Notes under the pieces: generated by a model | Told to the model about the DNA's origin: nothing | The model's input: the letters and a program-made list of their open reading frames with translations, nothing else | The model's database searches: none | Shown here: one piece after another, positions 1 to 8,700 of the stretch | Layout: each line of letters starts with the position of its first letter | Numbering within the stretch: position 1 is the stretch's first letter | Origin: Euryarchaeota archaeon UBA257 | GTDB taxonomy: Archaea; Thermoplasmatota; Poseidoniia; Poseidoniales; Thalassarchaeaceae | Length of the DNA: 14,622 bases | Reading direction: 5' to 3' | NCBI GenBank assembly: GCA_002498985.1 | Contig: DAJO01000026.1 | Location: 8,285-22,906, forward strand | Program-made: the position numbers and the translations under genes

Positions 1-1
1 A

Positions 2-34
2 GGTAAGAAGCGTAGAAAAATGAAAAAGAAGTAA
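2..34 (+). CDS. C-terminal tail of a truncated upstream gene (basic protein)
   Basis: The second forward frame reads GKKRRKMKKK and then a TAA stop, while the other two forward frames hit stops within the first 30 bases. A lysine/arginine-rich end like this is common in ribosomal proteins and other nucleic-acid-binding proteins, but ten residues cannot identify a family. The gene begins before the window. The gap to the next gene is 60 bases and holds an inverted repeat. It could also be chance reading of A-rich DNA. Confidence 0.35.
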   Translation, partial: GKKRRKMKKK

Positions 35-54
35 TTTTAACCTATTTAGAGTAA

Positions 55-79
55 TTATCACTTATTTGATATGTGATAA
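55..79. promoter_or_regulatory. Inverted repeat flanking a TATA-like stretch upstream of the threonine aldolase gene
   Basis: TTATCAC (55-61) and GTGATAA (73-79) are perfect 7-base inverted copies separated by 11 bases. The spacer contains the TATA-like ATTTGATAT, centred about 26 bases before the ATG at 95, where an archaeal TATA box would sit for a leaderless transcript. The arrangement suits an operator covering the promoter. A weak stem-loop ending the upstream gene is the alternative. No regulator gene is visible nearby, so the function is inferred. Confidence 0.4.
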
Positions 80-94
80 CCTCATGGCCAGTTC

Positions 95-1144
95 ATGAGA
101 CATTACCCCAGCGACCGCGTAGACCTTCGTAGTGACACTGTTACTCAACCAACGCCTAAAATGCGGAAAATCATGTCATCTGCAATAGTTGGAGATGATG
201 TTCTAGGTGATGATCAGACCGTGAATGAATTACAAGAATATGTCGCGAAAATCTTAGGTAAAGATGCGGCATTGTTCGTTCCTTCTGGAACAATGTCAAA
301 TGCGATTGCAATCAAATCACAGACAAAACCAGGTGATGAAATCGTGACACACAAGAAATCTCATATTTACTTATACGAAGGAGGAGGATATGCTTCACTT
401 GCTGGATGTTCAGTATCTCTAGTAGATGGAGATAAAGGCATTATGGATCCTAATGATGTTAAATACGCAATTAGAAAATCCGAGGGAAGTCACTCTCATT
501 TCCCAAACTGTTCTCTGATTTGTGTCGAAAATACTGCGAATATGGGGGGCGGATCATTGTATCCATTAGAAGTATTAGATTCAATTTGTAAGATTGCTCA
601 CGAGAATAATTGTAGGGCGCATTTAGACGGAGCTCGTCTTTTCAATGCAGTAATAGCTAGTGATATCAAGCCCGATAGAATGGTTCAAAATTTCGATACA
701 ATTTCTATTTGTTTGTCGAAAGGCCTTGGTGCCCCTGTCGGCTCTTTACTTGTTGGAGATTCAGAAACAATCGCTGAAGCTCACCGTTGGAGGAAAATAT
801 TCGGAGGTGGCATGAGGCAAGCAGGAATACTCGCAGCAGCAGGTTTGTACGCCTTGAAAAATAATATTGAACGACTGCATGAAGATCACACAAAAGCATA
901 TACTCTTGCAGAGTCTATAAATTCAATGAATGGTTTCGAAGTTGATATTAGTTCTGTACAATCTAATATGGCTTATATCACTTGTAATAATAAGCCAGCA
1001 TCAATTATAGTTTCGGAATTAGGAAACTTGGGTATTGATGTTTTATCGATAAATGATGATGTAGTACGCGCAGTAGTTCATTTACACATAACAGATGAAG
1101 ATATTTCAAGAACCATAGATGCGTTCAGAAAGATCAGCAATTAA
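95..1144 (+). CDS. ltaE: L-threonine aldolase (low-specificity type, PLP-dependent)
   Basis: This is a cytosolic fold-type I PLP enzyme that splits threonine or allo-threonine into glycine and acetaldehyde; related enzymes act on other beta-hydroxy amino acids. The family signatures are in order: the N-terminal VDLRSDTVTQPT (9-20), the cofactor phosphate-binding SGTMSN (64-69), H90 in SHIYLYEGGG near the active site, LDGAR (177-181) with D178 contacting the pyridine ring, and SKGLGAPVGS (208-217) with K209 as the predicted Schiff-base lysine. The 349-residue length fits the family (about 330-350). An in-frame TAA at 77-79 leaves the ATG at 95 as the first start. It has no Shine-Dalgarno, which suggests a leaderless message. 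The following gene is 37 bases away and functionally unrelated. Confidence 0.92.
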   Translation: MRHYPSDRVDLRSDTVTQPTPKMRKIMSSAIVGDDVLGDDQTVNELQEYVAKILGKDAALFVPSGTMSNAIAIKSQTKPGDEIVTHKKSHIYLYEGGGYASLAGCSVSLVDGDKGIMDPNDVKYAIRKSEGSHSHFPNCSLICVENTANMGGGSLYPLEVLDSICKIAHENNCRAHLDGARLFNAVIASDIKPDRMVQNFDTISICLSKGLGAPVGSLLVGDSETIAEAHRWRKIFGGGMRQAGILAAAGLYALKNNIERLHEDHTKAYTLAESINSMNGFEVDISSVQSNMAYITCNNKPASIIVSELGNLGIDVLSINDDVVRAVVHLHITDEDISRTIDAFRKISN

Positions 1145-1181
1145 CCCTCTACTTTTTGTGCCAAAACCGTTTGGAATTAAT

Positions 1182-2120
1182 ATGAATCGTTTTTTTGTTG
1201 TTGCAGTGACCTTTCTTCTAATAGCAACTTCACAACAAACGTTAGCTCAATCTGGAAATCTTAAGACTTGGAATGATGTAGTATCTGAATATTCAGATAC
1301 AGGTACTCTAGGGGGTGTTTCCATACCTCTGAATAGTAATCTTACAACTTATAATGATACAATGATGGGTGATGAATGGCCAAGTCTAATTGAAGTATAC
1401 ACTGCAACTTGGTGCACAAATTGTGTTATGACTCAAAATACAATTGATTCTCTTTCGATACCCGAAGGAGAATCAATATTGAAAATACACTATCACCGAT
1501 TTATTGCAGAGACACAGGACCCATTTGGTTCACAAAAAACTGATGATAGATGGATAGATAGATACGGCACAACTTCTAGATTAAGTAATATTTACGAATA
1601 TCAAAACTTGGCTCCGTCTAAGATTTTTGATGGAGAAAGACTCCACATTGGGACTACAAAAACATCTGAATCTTTGGAAATTGATTATCAAACTTCCTTA
1701 GACAAAGGTCCATCTATAGAAATCTCCGACTTTTCTGCTACCTTTTCTTGGACAAATGTTTCTGGAGTTAATGAATTCTCTTGGAATATTTCTACCCCCT
1801 CCTTAAGTAATAAGTATTCTATTGAGCCAATGATTCTCATTATTGAAGATGAAGGTTACTTTCCAGAGGGCGGAAATGGAGAGAAATATTATCACCATAT
1901 CCTCAGAGATATAATTCCATTATCTTCGGTCGACGGAAATATTTCTTTTGATTATAACATAGCATACGATGGAGACGATCTAACTGCAGTACTTGTTTTC
2001 GATTGGTATTTTGATAATGCCGAAGAAGGTTTACTTGGAGCATTACCTTTTCCTAGTGCAGTAATTTTTGTTTCATTATTCATTGCAATATTTTTCTCTC
2101 GAAATGAAAATAAGCAATAA
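1182..2120 (+). CDS. Secreted, membrane-anchored thioredoxin-fold protein
   Basis: From the ATG at 1182 the 312-residue product opens with a clear signal peptide: N-R at positions 2-3, a hydrophobic core at 4-15 and a likely cleavage near TLAQ-S (20-24). The frame is open back to 1119, but that extension would bury the signal peptide and overlap the previous gene. A thioredoxin-like domain follows, with WCTNC (77-81) as the redox motif (C78, C81) and P145 in LAPSKIFDG as the probable cis-proline. Residues 175-280 look like a beta-sandwich and include HHILRD (238-243), reminiscent of Omp28-type extracellular thioredoxin-like proteins. A transmembrane helix (about 285-305) and a short polar tail end the protein. 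The predicted role is thiol-disulfide exchange or folding on the outer face of the membrane; the substrate is unknown. Confidence 0.75.
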   Translation: MNRFFVVAVTFLLIATSQQTLAQSGNLKTWNDVVSEYSDTGTLGGVSIPLNSNLTTYNDTMMGDEWPSLIEVYTATWCTNCVMTQNTIDSLSIPEGESILKIHYHRFIAETQDPFGSQKTDDRWIDRYGTTSRLSNIYEYQNLAPSKIFDGERLHIGTTKTSESLEIDYQTSLDKGPSIEISDFSATFSWTNVSGVNEFSWNISTPSLSNKYSIEPMILIIEDEGYFPEGGNGEKYYHHILRDIIPLSSVDGNISFDYNIAYDGDDLTAVLVFDWYFDNAEEGLLGALPFPSAVIFVSLFIAIFFSRNENKQ

Positions 2121-2141
2121 TTCAAGTTAATTTATCGTTGG

Positions 2142-2150
2142 GTTAAATAA
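2142..2150 (+). promoter_or_regulatory. Possible TATA box for the helicase-nuclease gene pair
   Basis: The A/T stretch GTTAAATAA lies in the 67-base gap after the thioredoxin gene. It would place transcription start near 2170-2174. That would give either a leaderless message from the ATG at 2170 or a leader of roughly 15-18 bases carrying the Shine-Dalgarno at 2175. It was judged by position and composition only, in AT-rich DNA. Confidence 0.35.
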
Positions 2151-2174
2151 CTGTCGTCATCGACATACAATGTC

Positions 2175-2180
2175 AGGAGG
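2175..2180 (+). promoter_or_regulatory. Strong Shine-Dalgarno (AGGAGG) that decides the start at 2188
   Basis: AGGAGG sits 7 bases before the ATG at 2188, ideal spacing and the best ribosome-binding site in the window. The earlier in-frame ATG at 2170 would use this site as codons (MSGGGT) and has no such signal itself. The start at 2188 is therefore preferred. Confidence 0.65.
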
Positions 2181-2187
2181 GGGTACA

Positions 2188-5100
2188 ATGAGTATTAGCA
2201 ACATGAGAATTACCAATGAAGAAGTTTCTCCAGGAACTGTACCTGAATGGTTGTTGGAACATTTAATTTCTCAATTATCTAATGCCAAGCCATATTCTGA
2301 TGGGGGAACCGCAAGAATCTTAGTAATTTATCCCACTACCGAATCTCGTCGTGAAATAATAGAATTAATTAGTGATCAAGGATATGTTATTGATAATGAA
2401 TTACATCATACAATCCCATCTTTGATGGATTCTATAATGTCTGATTTTAGAATGCCACAGAAATTAAATCAGAATTCTTCTTTCCAAATAATTCTTCATG
2501 AAGAGTGTAAAAAAGCGTCTGCAAATTTACGTTTTCCAATAATTAATCCTCTTCCTGAAATGAATTGGAGTAGAGGGAAAACAGCAGCTCTCAGCGAGCT
2601 ACATGCCTTCCTTTCTTCTGAATCTCTGGCAAAGAATTGGAGTGGTCCAGGCATTGAAACATTTAGAAAAATATTACAATCTCTCGAGTTAAAACTCAAC
2701 ATTACTCATAATGATTTTATTCCTGAGCGATTAATAGGAAAACTAATTAATTCAGAACAACCATTTTCATTGACTGATATTGATGGAATAATCATGCTTA
2801 ATCATTCACCTACAATACCTAAATCGCATATTGATTTTATGAAGGCAATTTCTTATCACTGTCCAGTTCATCAATTAGGGAATATCGGAAATATTCGTTT
2901 AGGAAAACATGGTCTAAGATTAATTGATGATTGGGCTGTCACAGATTTATCCGATTTACCTGAATGGGTCCCTAAGCATGACCTAATCTTACAGAACAAA
3001 GAAAATGATATTGATAGAATAATGCTCCATCGAGAAAATCAATCTTTTGAAGCAACATTTTCAATAGTTTCAGATTTTCTTTCAAAATCTTCTGATAAAA
3101 CAGTCCTAATCATAGATCCTAATTTTGAAAATAATAAATATATTTGGGGTAGAGGGATGAAAAATTTAGGACTTCCTTTTTCAGAAGGAGAACATATGTT
3201 GATCAATAATTCCTTTGGCCATTGGATTAATTCATATCTTAGTTTATCGCATGGTGATGATGCATTTTCTTTAGAAAAACTCAGAGCAATCTCACTTCAG
3301 CAGTCTCTAGTATTATTCCCAGAAATACAAGTACATCCTAAAGATGAGAGAATAAGGCCAATTCCCGATTCTGAATTATTAACTAATATTGCTAGAAGCA
3401 ATCATATCCTAGGCGGTCCCGGTACGTTATCTCAATGGTTACATAGCCTTAGTTCTGATTTCGATTTTAGATTTAATAATGAAGAAGATAATATCAAAAA
3501 AGAATCAACTCAGTGGTGGTTACTTTGTATATGCAAATGGTTAAATCCACTGTTATCTGGATTTGATAGAGATAGTATCAAAGATTTCTCCAATAAAGGG
3601 GTGTTTACCAACGAACCCCTCCCTCTCCCCGAAATTCCAAAAAACGGCGATGATTGGTTCCAATCAACGATTAACCTTCTCAGTGAAAAAATGTCTTCTA
3701 GAGATAATGTTGAAGATTCAATTAAATCGATAAGTGTTATTCAAACCCTCTTTTCTGAATTCTCTAATCTTCGTTCTACCCAACTCTCGATTGGACAAAA
3801 TTATTCTAAAATGGGCCCCGCATGGATTGATGAAATCTCAACTCTAATCCAGAAAATAAACATTAAGATTTCTCCAAGTTTAAGTCGAAACAGAGTTAGA
3901 ATTTTATCTTGTGACCAGTCTTTAGGTTGTACTGCCGATTTAACGATTCTAGCAAACACTTCTTCCATCTCTTGGGACTTAAGGGTACCAAAAATGCACT
4001 TTATAGGAGATATAGAAAGATATGAGAATAATATACTTCGCCCCGATGGCCCTATTCGCAATGCAAGACACAATCTTGAACATATTTTGAAATCAGCACC
4101 ACGAGTAATAATCCTAGATTCTAGCTTCGATGATTCTAACCCTCCATCAACCCCTATTAGAGAATGGGCCATCTCTAACAATCTTGATGAATCTAATATA
4201 TTTGAATCTATAATTGATTATTCATTAAGTCCTCGTCAGGCGCAAAGAATAGATGGATTGAGGTTGAGCGATAATCAGAAATCACTACATCCTCCAATTA
4301 ATTCTAATTCAGTAACTATCTCCTTAGATCTAATATTGCAAAGAGATAGAGAAAGGAGGCAGCCCCAATTAGCATCAGCAGATGGTTATTTACCCGACGA
4401 AAACCGTAATTCAGTATTCAGTTTTGATATGAAAAATATGACTCGTAAAACACCTAAAACATTGTTAAGTCCAAGAAAAAATATTCGTTGGCCCGTACTT
4501 TCAGCAATTACAATTGACCCGAAAAATGGTCGCAAAATCAAGTCTCAAACAATTGATCCGAGACCTTTTACGCCCACAAGTTTGGGAATAAATGTCAATG
4601 ATTCTAGAAATGGTTTCAAACAATTAGAAAATTTAAATTTCCCTACTTGGTCTCCCACCAGACTTCAGAAATGGCTTCGTTGCCCACGTTCTGGCTGGTT
4701 AAATCGAAGTTTGAAGATAGAACTAGAAGATTCTCAAAAGGAAGACCTCGATGCCCGCACTCATGGAGATTTATTCCATAAAATTCATCATAATTTAATA
4801 CTCCAAACATTAAATTTCAAAGAAAAATATCCTAGGAATTTTAATTCTGTTTTAGCTGATGGTTCTCCAATAAATATTTCTGATTCAAAGATTGAACCAC
4901 AAATCTTGATGCAACAATCTCTCTTGAATTTAGATGAGATTGCACCTTGGCTAAATAGGGATGATGCTGTTTCTACTAATCGGATTAGAATGATGACTGG
5001 TATGAGTATTAGAGAGTGGGATGATTGGTTATCAAACCCTAAACCAGTACCTCTGACAGGGAGAATTGGGAGGATGATTAAGGCAGAGTTATTATTAGAA

Positions 5101-5796
5101 AATGTAGCGCCAATTGCTATCGAGTGGGATTTATCTTTACATGATAAAGATGGTATTGAAATATCATTACCTTCACATATAACTTCACCTGATGGAGAAT
5201 CTTTAGATTCAATAAGATTGAAAGGTAAGATAGACCGTGTAGATTTAGTTCCTTTCGATATAGAGAAAAATAACTGGTTAAATGAAGAGGGTAGTGATGA
5301 AGTCGCGCCACTAGAATTGTATAAGTCAAGTTGGAAACCGAGAAGATTAGTAATTATCAGAGACATAAAAACTTCAGAAAAGACTGACATTAAAGATAGA
5401 CATTACAAGGGTCTTCTAGAAGAGCTTCAATTGGCTCTATATGCTAGGTCTTGGGAAATAGCCAATCCTGGAGATTTAGTAATTGGGGCAGGAATTTCAG
5501 TGTTGGGGCATGAGACATCCCATTTAATAGAGAAATCAAATAATCTTCTAGTTTCTAATTTGACTAACTTTGGCACTGAGACAGATATTACCAAGAGCTT
5601 ATTCAGATTTTTAGATGAAGGCGAGTCTCCTAAGAGCGATCCGTTCAGAGCGTGGATGGCATCTCGTATTTCCGTTGCATTGAATACTTCTGATAGGGCA
5701 AATAAGGGCTTTATTAATCCAATTCCAGAAGAAAATAATTGTAATTATTGTTCAGTGAGTAATATTTGCGACGTAAAGCTAGAAGGTGATTTTTAA
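2188..5796 (+). CDS. AddB-like subunit of a helicase-nuclease: degenerate motor plus Fe-S-type RecB nuclease domain
   Basis: This is the likely non-motor partner of the AddA-like protein encoded next, acting on double-stranded DNA ends. The start is set by AGGAGG at 2175. The 1202-residue length is close to bacterial AddB (about 1160). The N-terminal part has AddB-like helicase-fold features, such as RILVIYPTTESRREI near 40, but no GxGKT Walker A, so ATP hydrolysis is unlikely. The C-terminal third is a PD-(D/E)xK nuclease of the RecB type: SPTRLQKWLRCP with C832, H864, GKIDRVD with D1016, the DIK signature D1059-K1061, and Q1081/Y1085. All expected catalytic residues are present. C832 together with C1185, C1188 and C1194 (CxxCx5C) matches the iron-sulfur staple known from AddB and Cas4 nucleases. 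The stop overlaps the next start by one base. Orthology to AddB rests on motifs and gene order, not on alignment. Confidence 0.82.
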   Translation: MSISNMRITNEEVSPGTVPEWLLEHLISQLSNAKPYSDGGTARILVIYPTTESRREIIELISDQGYVIDNELHHTIPSLMDSIMSDFRMPQKLNQNSSFQIILHEECKKASANLRFPIINPLPEMNWSRGKTAALSELHAFLSSESLAKNWSGPGIETFRKILQSLELKLNITHNDFIPERLIGKLINSEQPFSLTDIDGIIMLNHSPTIPKSHIDFMKAISYHCPVHQLGNIGNIRLGKHGLRLIDDWAVTDLSDLPEWVPKHDLILQNKENDIDRIMLHRENQSFEATFSIVSDFLSKSSDKTVLIIDPNFENNKYIWGRGMKNLGLPFSEGEHMLINNSFGHWINSYLSLSHGDDAFSLEKLRAISLQQSLVLFPEIQVHPKDERIRPIPDSELLTNIARSNHILGGPGTLSQWLHSLSSDFDFRFNNEEDNIKKESTQWWLLCICKWLNPLLSGFDRDSIKDFSNKGVFTNEPLPLPEIPKNGDDWFQSTINLLSEKMSSRDNVEDSIKSISVIQTLFSEFSNLRSTQLSIGQNYSKMGPAWIDEISTLIQKINIKISPSLSRNRVRILSCDQSLGCTADLTILANTSSISWDLRVPKMHFIGDIERYENNILRPDGPIRNARHNLEHILKSAPRVIILDSSFDDSNPPSTPIREWAISNNLDESNIFESIIDYSLSPRQAQRIDGLRLSDNQKSLHPPINSNSVTISLDLILQRDRERRQPQLASADGYLPDENRNSVFSFDMKNMTRKTPKTLLSPRKNIRWPVLSAITIDPKNGRKIKSQTIDPRPFTPTSLGINVNDSRNGFKQLENLNFPTWSPTRLQKWLRCPRSGWLNRSLKIELEDSQKEDLDARTHGDLFHKIHHNLILQTLNFKEKYPRNFNSVLADGSPINISDSKIEPQILMQQSLLNLDEIAPWLNRDDAVSTNRIRMMTGMSIREWDDWLSNPKPVPLTGRIGRMIKAELLLENVAPIAIEWDLSLHDKDGIEISLPSHITSPDGESLDSIRLKGKIDRVDLVPFDIEKNNWLNEEGSDEVAPLELYKSSWKPRRLVIIRDIKTSEKTDIKDRHYKGLLEELQLALYARSWEIANPGDLVIGAGISVLGHETSHLIEKSNNLLVSNLTNFGTETDITKSLFRFLDEGESPKSDPFRAWMASRISVALNTSDRANKGFINPIPEENNCNYCSVSNICDVKLEGDF
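5785..5790 (+). promoter_or_regulatory. Shine-Dalgarno GGTGAT at the helicase-nuclease gene junction
   Basis: GGTGAT lies inside the last codons of the AddB-like gene, 5 bases before the next ATG at 5796. It matches the archaeal 16S 3' end (complement AGGAGGTGAT). Together with the TAATG stop/start overlap (5794-5798) it points to coupled translation of the two subunits. Confidence 0.65.
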
Positions 5797-8700
5797 TGCG
5801 ATTAAATCGAGCACAATTATTAGCTCTTAATTTGGACTCACATATAGTTGTAGATGCAGGTGCAGGGACTGGTAAAACGAGTACAATTATAGATAGAGTA
5901 ATCGAACATTATCTTTCAGAAAATCAAAGAGCAACTAGAATTTTACCTAAACCTGAAAGACCTATCGAGTTATCTGGGGGCATGATAGTTTCAACTAAGT
6001 CCGATACTCAAAATCTTCGTGATTGGGGTGGATTATTACCTGGTGAAGTAGTGTTGCTTACATTTACCAACAAAGCAGCAGACGAAATGAAAGATAGATT
6101 AAGAAAAAGGTTGGTAAATTTATCTCCGGGTCCATTAAGTGATGACGGAAATATTAGAACAGACCCTAGGGTTCGTTATGAGGGATTTAATGAACAACTT
6201 CTGACTTTATTGGACGATGCCCCAATAGGAACAATAGATTCTTTTTTCAATCAATTAATTTCTCCTTACAGAGGTATCCTTGGCGATTCTTTGACACAAG
6301 ACAATATTTCAGACTCAGGTAGAATTCTATTGGCAGAATCTGCTTTGAATATATTATGGAGGCTTTCTTCACACCCTTCACGATTATCCGAAGCAATTGA
6401 CGCAGGTATACCCAATACTCGTTCCTTTGGCGCCAGAGATGTATTAGAATCCAGAGATCGTATTCAACGCCATTATGCTAGCCGTAGAAGAGCGATTAAT
6501 GTCATCAGAAACATATCTAAACGCTCTATTTTCATCAATGAAGCGATTAAAGATCTTAGTGATTCTGAAGGTAAGATTGTTCCTGACAAATTATCTGGAA
6601 GAATACTTGAATCGTTAAATTCGGACGAATTGGATTATTTTATTCAAGAAACTCAGAGTAAAATATTTGCATTCTGTGATTTAGTCAAACAATATCCTAA
6701 TGATTTAGGGACAGGTTGGAGTTCAGAATCACGTATTTCTTGTTTAGATCATCTTTCCTCAACACCCCCCAAAGAAAATAATTGGGATAAACTAGTTTGG
6801 TTGAGTGATGTATACCAATGCGTGGCAAGTAGAAAATCTCTATTCAATAATTCTTCTTCGAAAAAACCTTCTATATTTCCTAGGGGTAATCTCCCTCCTA
6901 ACTCAGAAAACTGGGAAAGAGGAATCAATAATTTGGGAAGTAAAAGTAAGTTATTTAAGCCAATAACTGAGGAATTTAAGGAATTATGGTTTTCTGAAAT
7001 CGGAGATATAATGTTACATTTTATTCGTTTGATGATACTAATGAATAAGGAAAATCCACCGAATACTGCGAGTAATTGGAGATCTGCAATAGACACACTC
7101 CCTCTATTGCTACCAGAATCTCCTCCGGTAGGAAATCCTGATAATAAATTTGGATTCAGTTTAGAACACGAGGCCCGAAATCTAGATGATTTACGTATTG
7201 TAATGGACGGTTTCAATGGAATTTTACAGAAACTTAAAGAAATTAATGAAGTTCATGATTTCGATGATATACAAAAACAGGCAGGAGATTTATTACTTGC
7301 AAATTGCCCTAGAATCTGCGAAACTTTCTATCCTGAGTCAGTAATAGATGCACTAAACAACGCATCCGATGAATATTGGAGAGATGATCATATTAATTCT
7401 GCTTTGTCTATACTTGAGAATTTAGAAAAAAACATTGATACCGTCGGCGAATCTATAATCAATGTCAAAGAGAGTAAAATTGACTTATTAAGAAGATTTG
7501 ATTTATTAAAGAGAATCAGAAGAAGATTTAGAGCGTTTATTATTGATGAGGCTCAAGATAATTCTCCTCTTCAATGGAGGCTTCTTTCAAGACTATGGGG
7601 TGAAAGGCACTTTGAAGAGAATGAAGTATCAGTCCCTGATACTCCGTGGCAACCAACGATATGTTATGTTGGAGATATTAAACAAAGCATCTATGCTTTT
7701 AGACAGGCAGAAGTAACAGGTTTCTTAGAATATTCAAAGATATTAAGACATATAAATTCTCATGAATTAAGTAGTATTCCAGAGTTAACAGAACCAGGTA
7801 GAGAATTGAGAAATAGCGATTTCAGCCGAGATCCAAGAAATTCTCACGAGATTACTATCGCTAGCGCTAGGAAACATTATGAAGATGGGGGGCAAGATCT
7901 TCTAGGTTGGATTCCATTCAACCATTATGATGGATTAGATGTAGGTTCTCAAGAAGAAACGGACAAGAGAAAAGAGGGTTTAATTTCTTTGAAAATAAAT
8001 TATCGAACCGATGGAGGTTTGTTAGAAGTAATGAATGAATGGTGGGAAGATATTTTCCATACTAGGCATAGAAGGGTTTCCAATGGCGAGTTCTATGCAA
8101 ATCCACAAAAATTGTTTGCATCAGAATTGAAGGCTAAAATTGATGGAGGAATAGAATGGATATGTCCTTTGAATAGCGACTTAACGACCGACCCTTCATT
8201 AAATCTTGATGAATATCTAGATGCCTTTGATTCCGGAGAATCGTTAGAAAGACAGGGAATGATGATAGCTAGAAGAATAAAATATCTCATTGAAGGAAAA
8301 CCTGTTCGAGTACTTTCTCCTAACGGTAATTGGGATATACAACCAACATGCGACAAGGTACCACCTAGTGAAATAATGGTTCTCTTACCATCCCGAAGAA
8401 ATATTAGAGATATTATTATCAGGTATCTAAATGATTTTGATATTCCCTCTCAAGCAGATCGAGAAGGAGGTCTTTTGGAAAGGCCGGCAGTACATACATT
8501 GAATGGCTTGTTACAGTTTGTTTCTAGGCCTAAAAATCTTCATAATGCAACTTGGGTGGCCAGATCTTGCTTAATCGGATTTAACGATAAACAAACTCAA
8601 GAGTTCATTGGTCAAGCTGGAAAGAATGAAAATTTGTTACTTCGATTGAAAGATTTGGCTATTAATTCACGTCAAAAAGAATTAGTTAGTCGATGGATTG

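Noticed and set aside
1153..1157. Five-T run after the threonine aldolase gene as a terminator
   Set aside because: Archaeal terminators can be T-runs, but five Ts in AT-rich DNA 37 bases before a same-strand gene are too weak to call.
1119..1181. N-terminal extension of the thioredoxin-fold gene from ATG 1119
   Set aside because: It would overlap the threonine aldolase gene by 26 bases and place 21 residues before an excellent signal peptide; ATG 1182 is far more likely.
3601..3650. Locally C-rich patch in the AddB-like gene as a sign of insertion or transfer
   Set aside because: It is short, in frame, and encodes a proline-rich linker (EPLPLPEIPKNG), which explains the composition.
3801..4181. 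Minus-strand 126-residue open frame within the AddB-like gene
   Set aside because: Antisense shadow with no domain, no start signal and no independent support.
4788..5390. Minus-strand 200-residue open frame within the AddB-like gene
   Set aside because: It lies wholly inside the catalytic nuclease domain of the forward gene, has low-complexity serine/isoleucine-rich composition and no recognisable domain or ribosome-binding site; it is a shadow of AT-rich codons.
6749..7216. Minus-strand 155-residue open frame within the AddA-like gene
   Set aside because: It is antisense to a conserved helicase gene, rich in Ser/Leu/Ile with no motif; judged a shadow frame.
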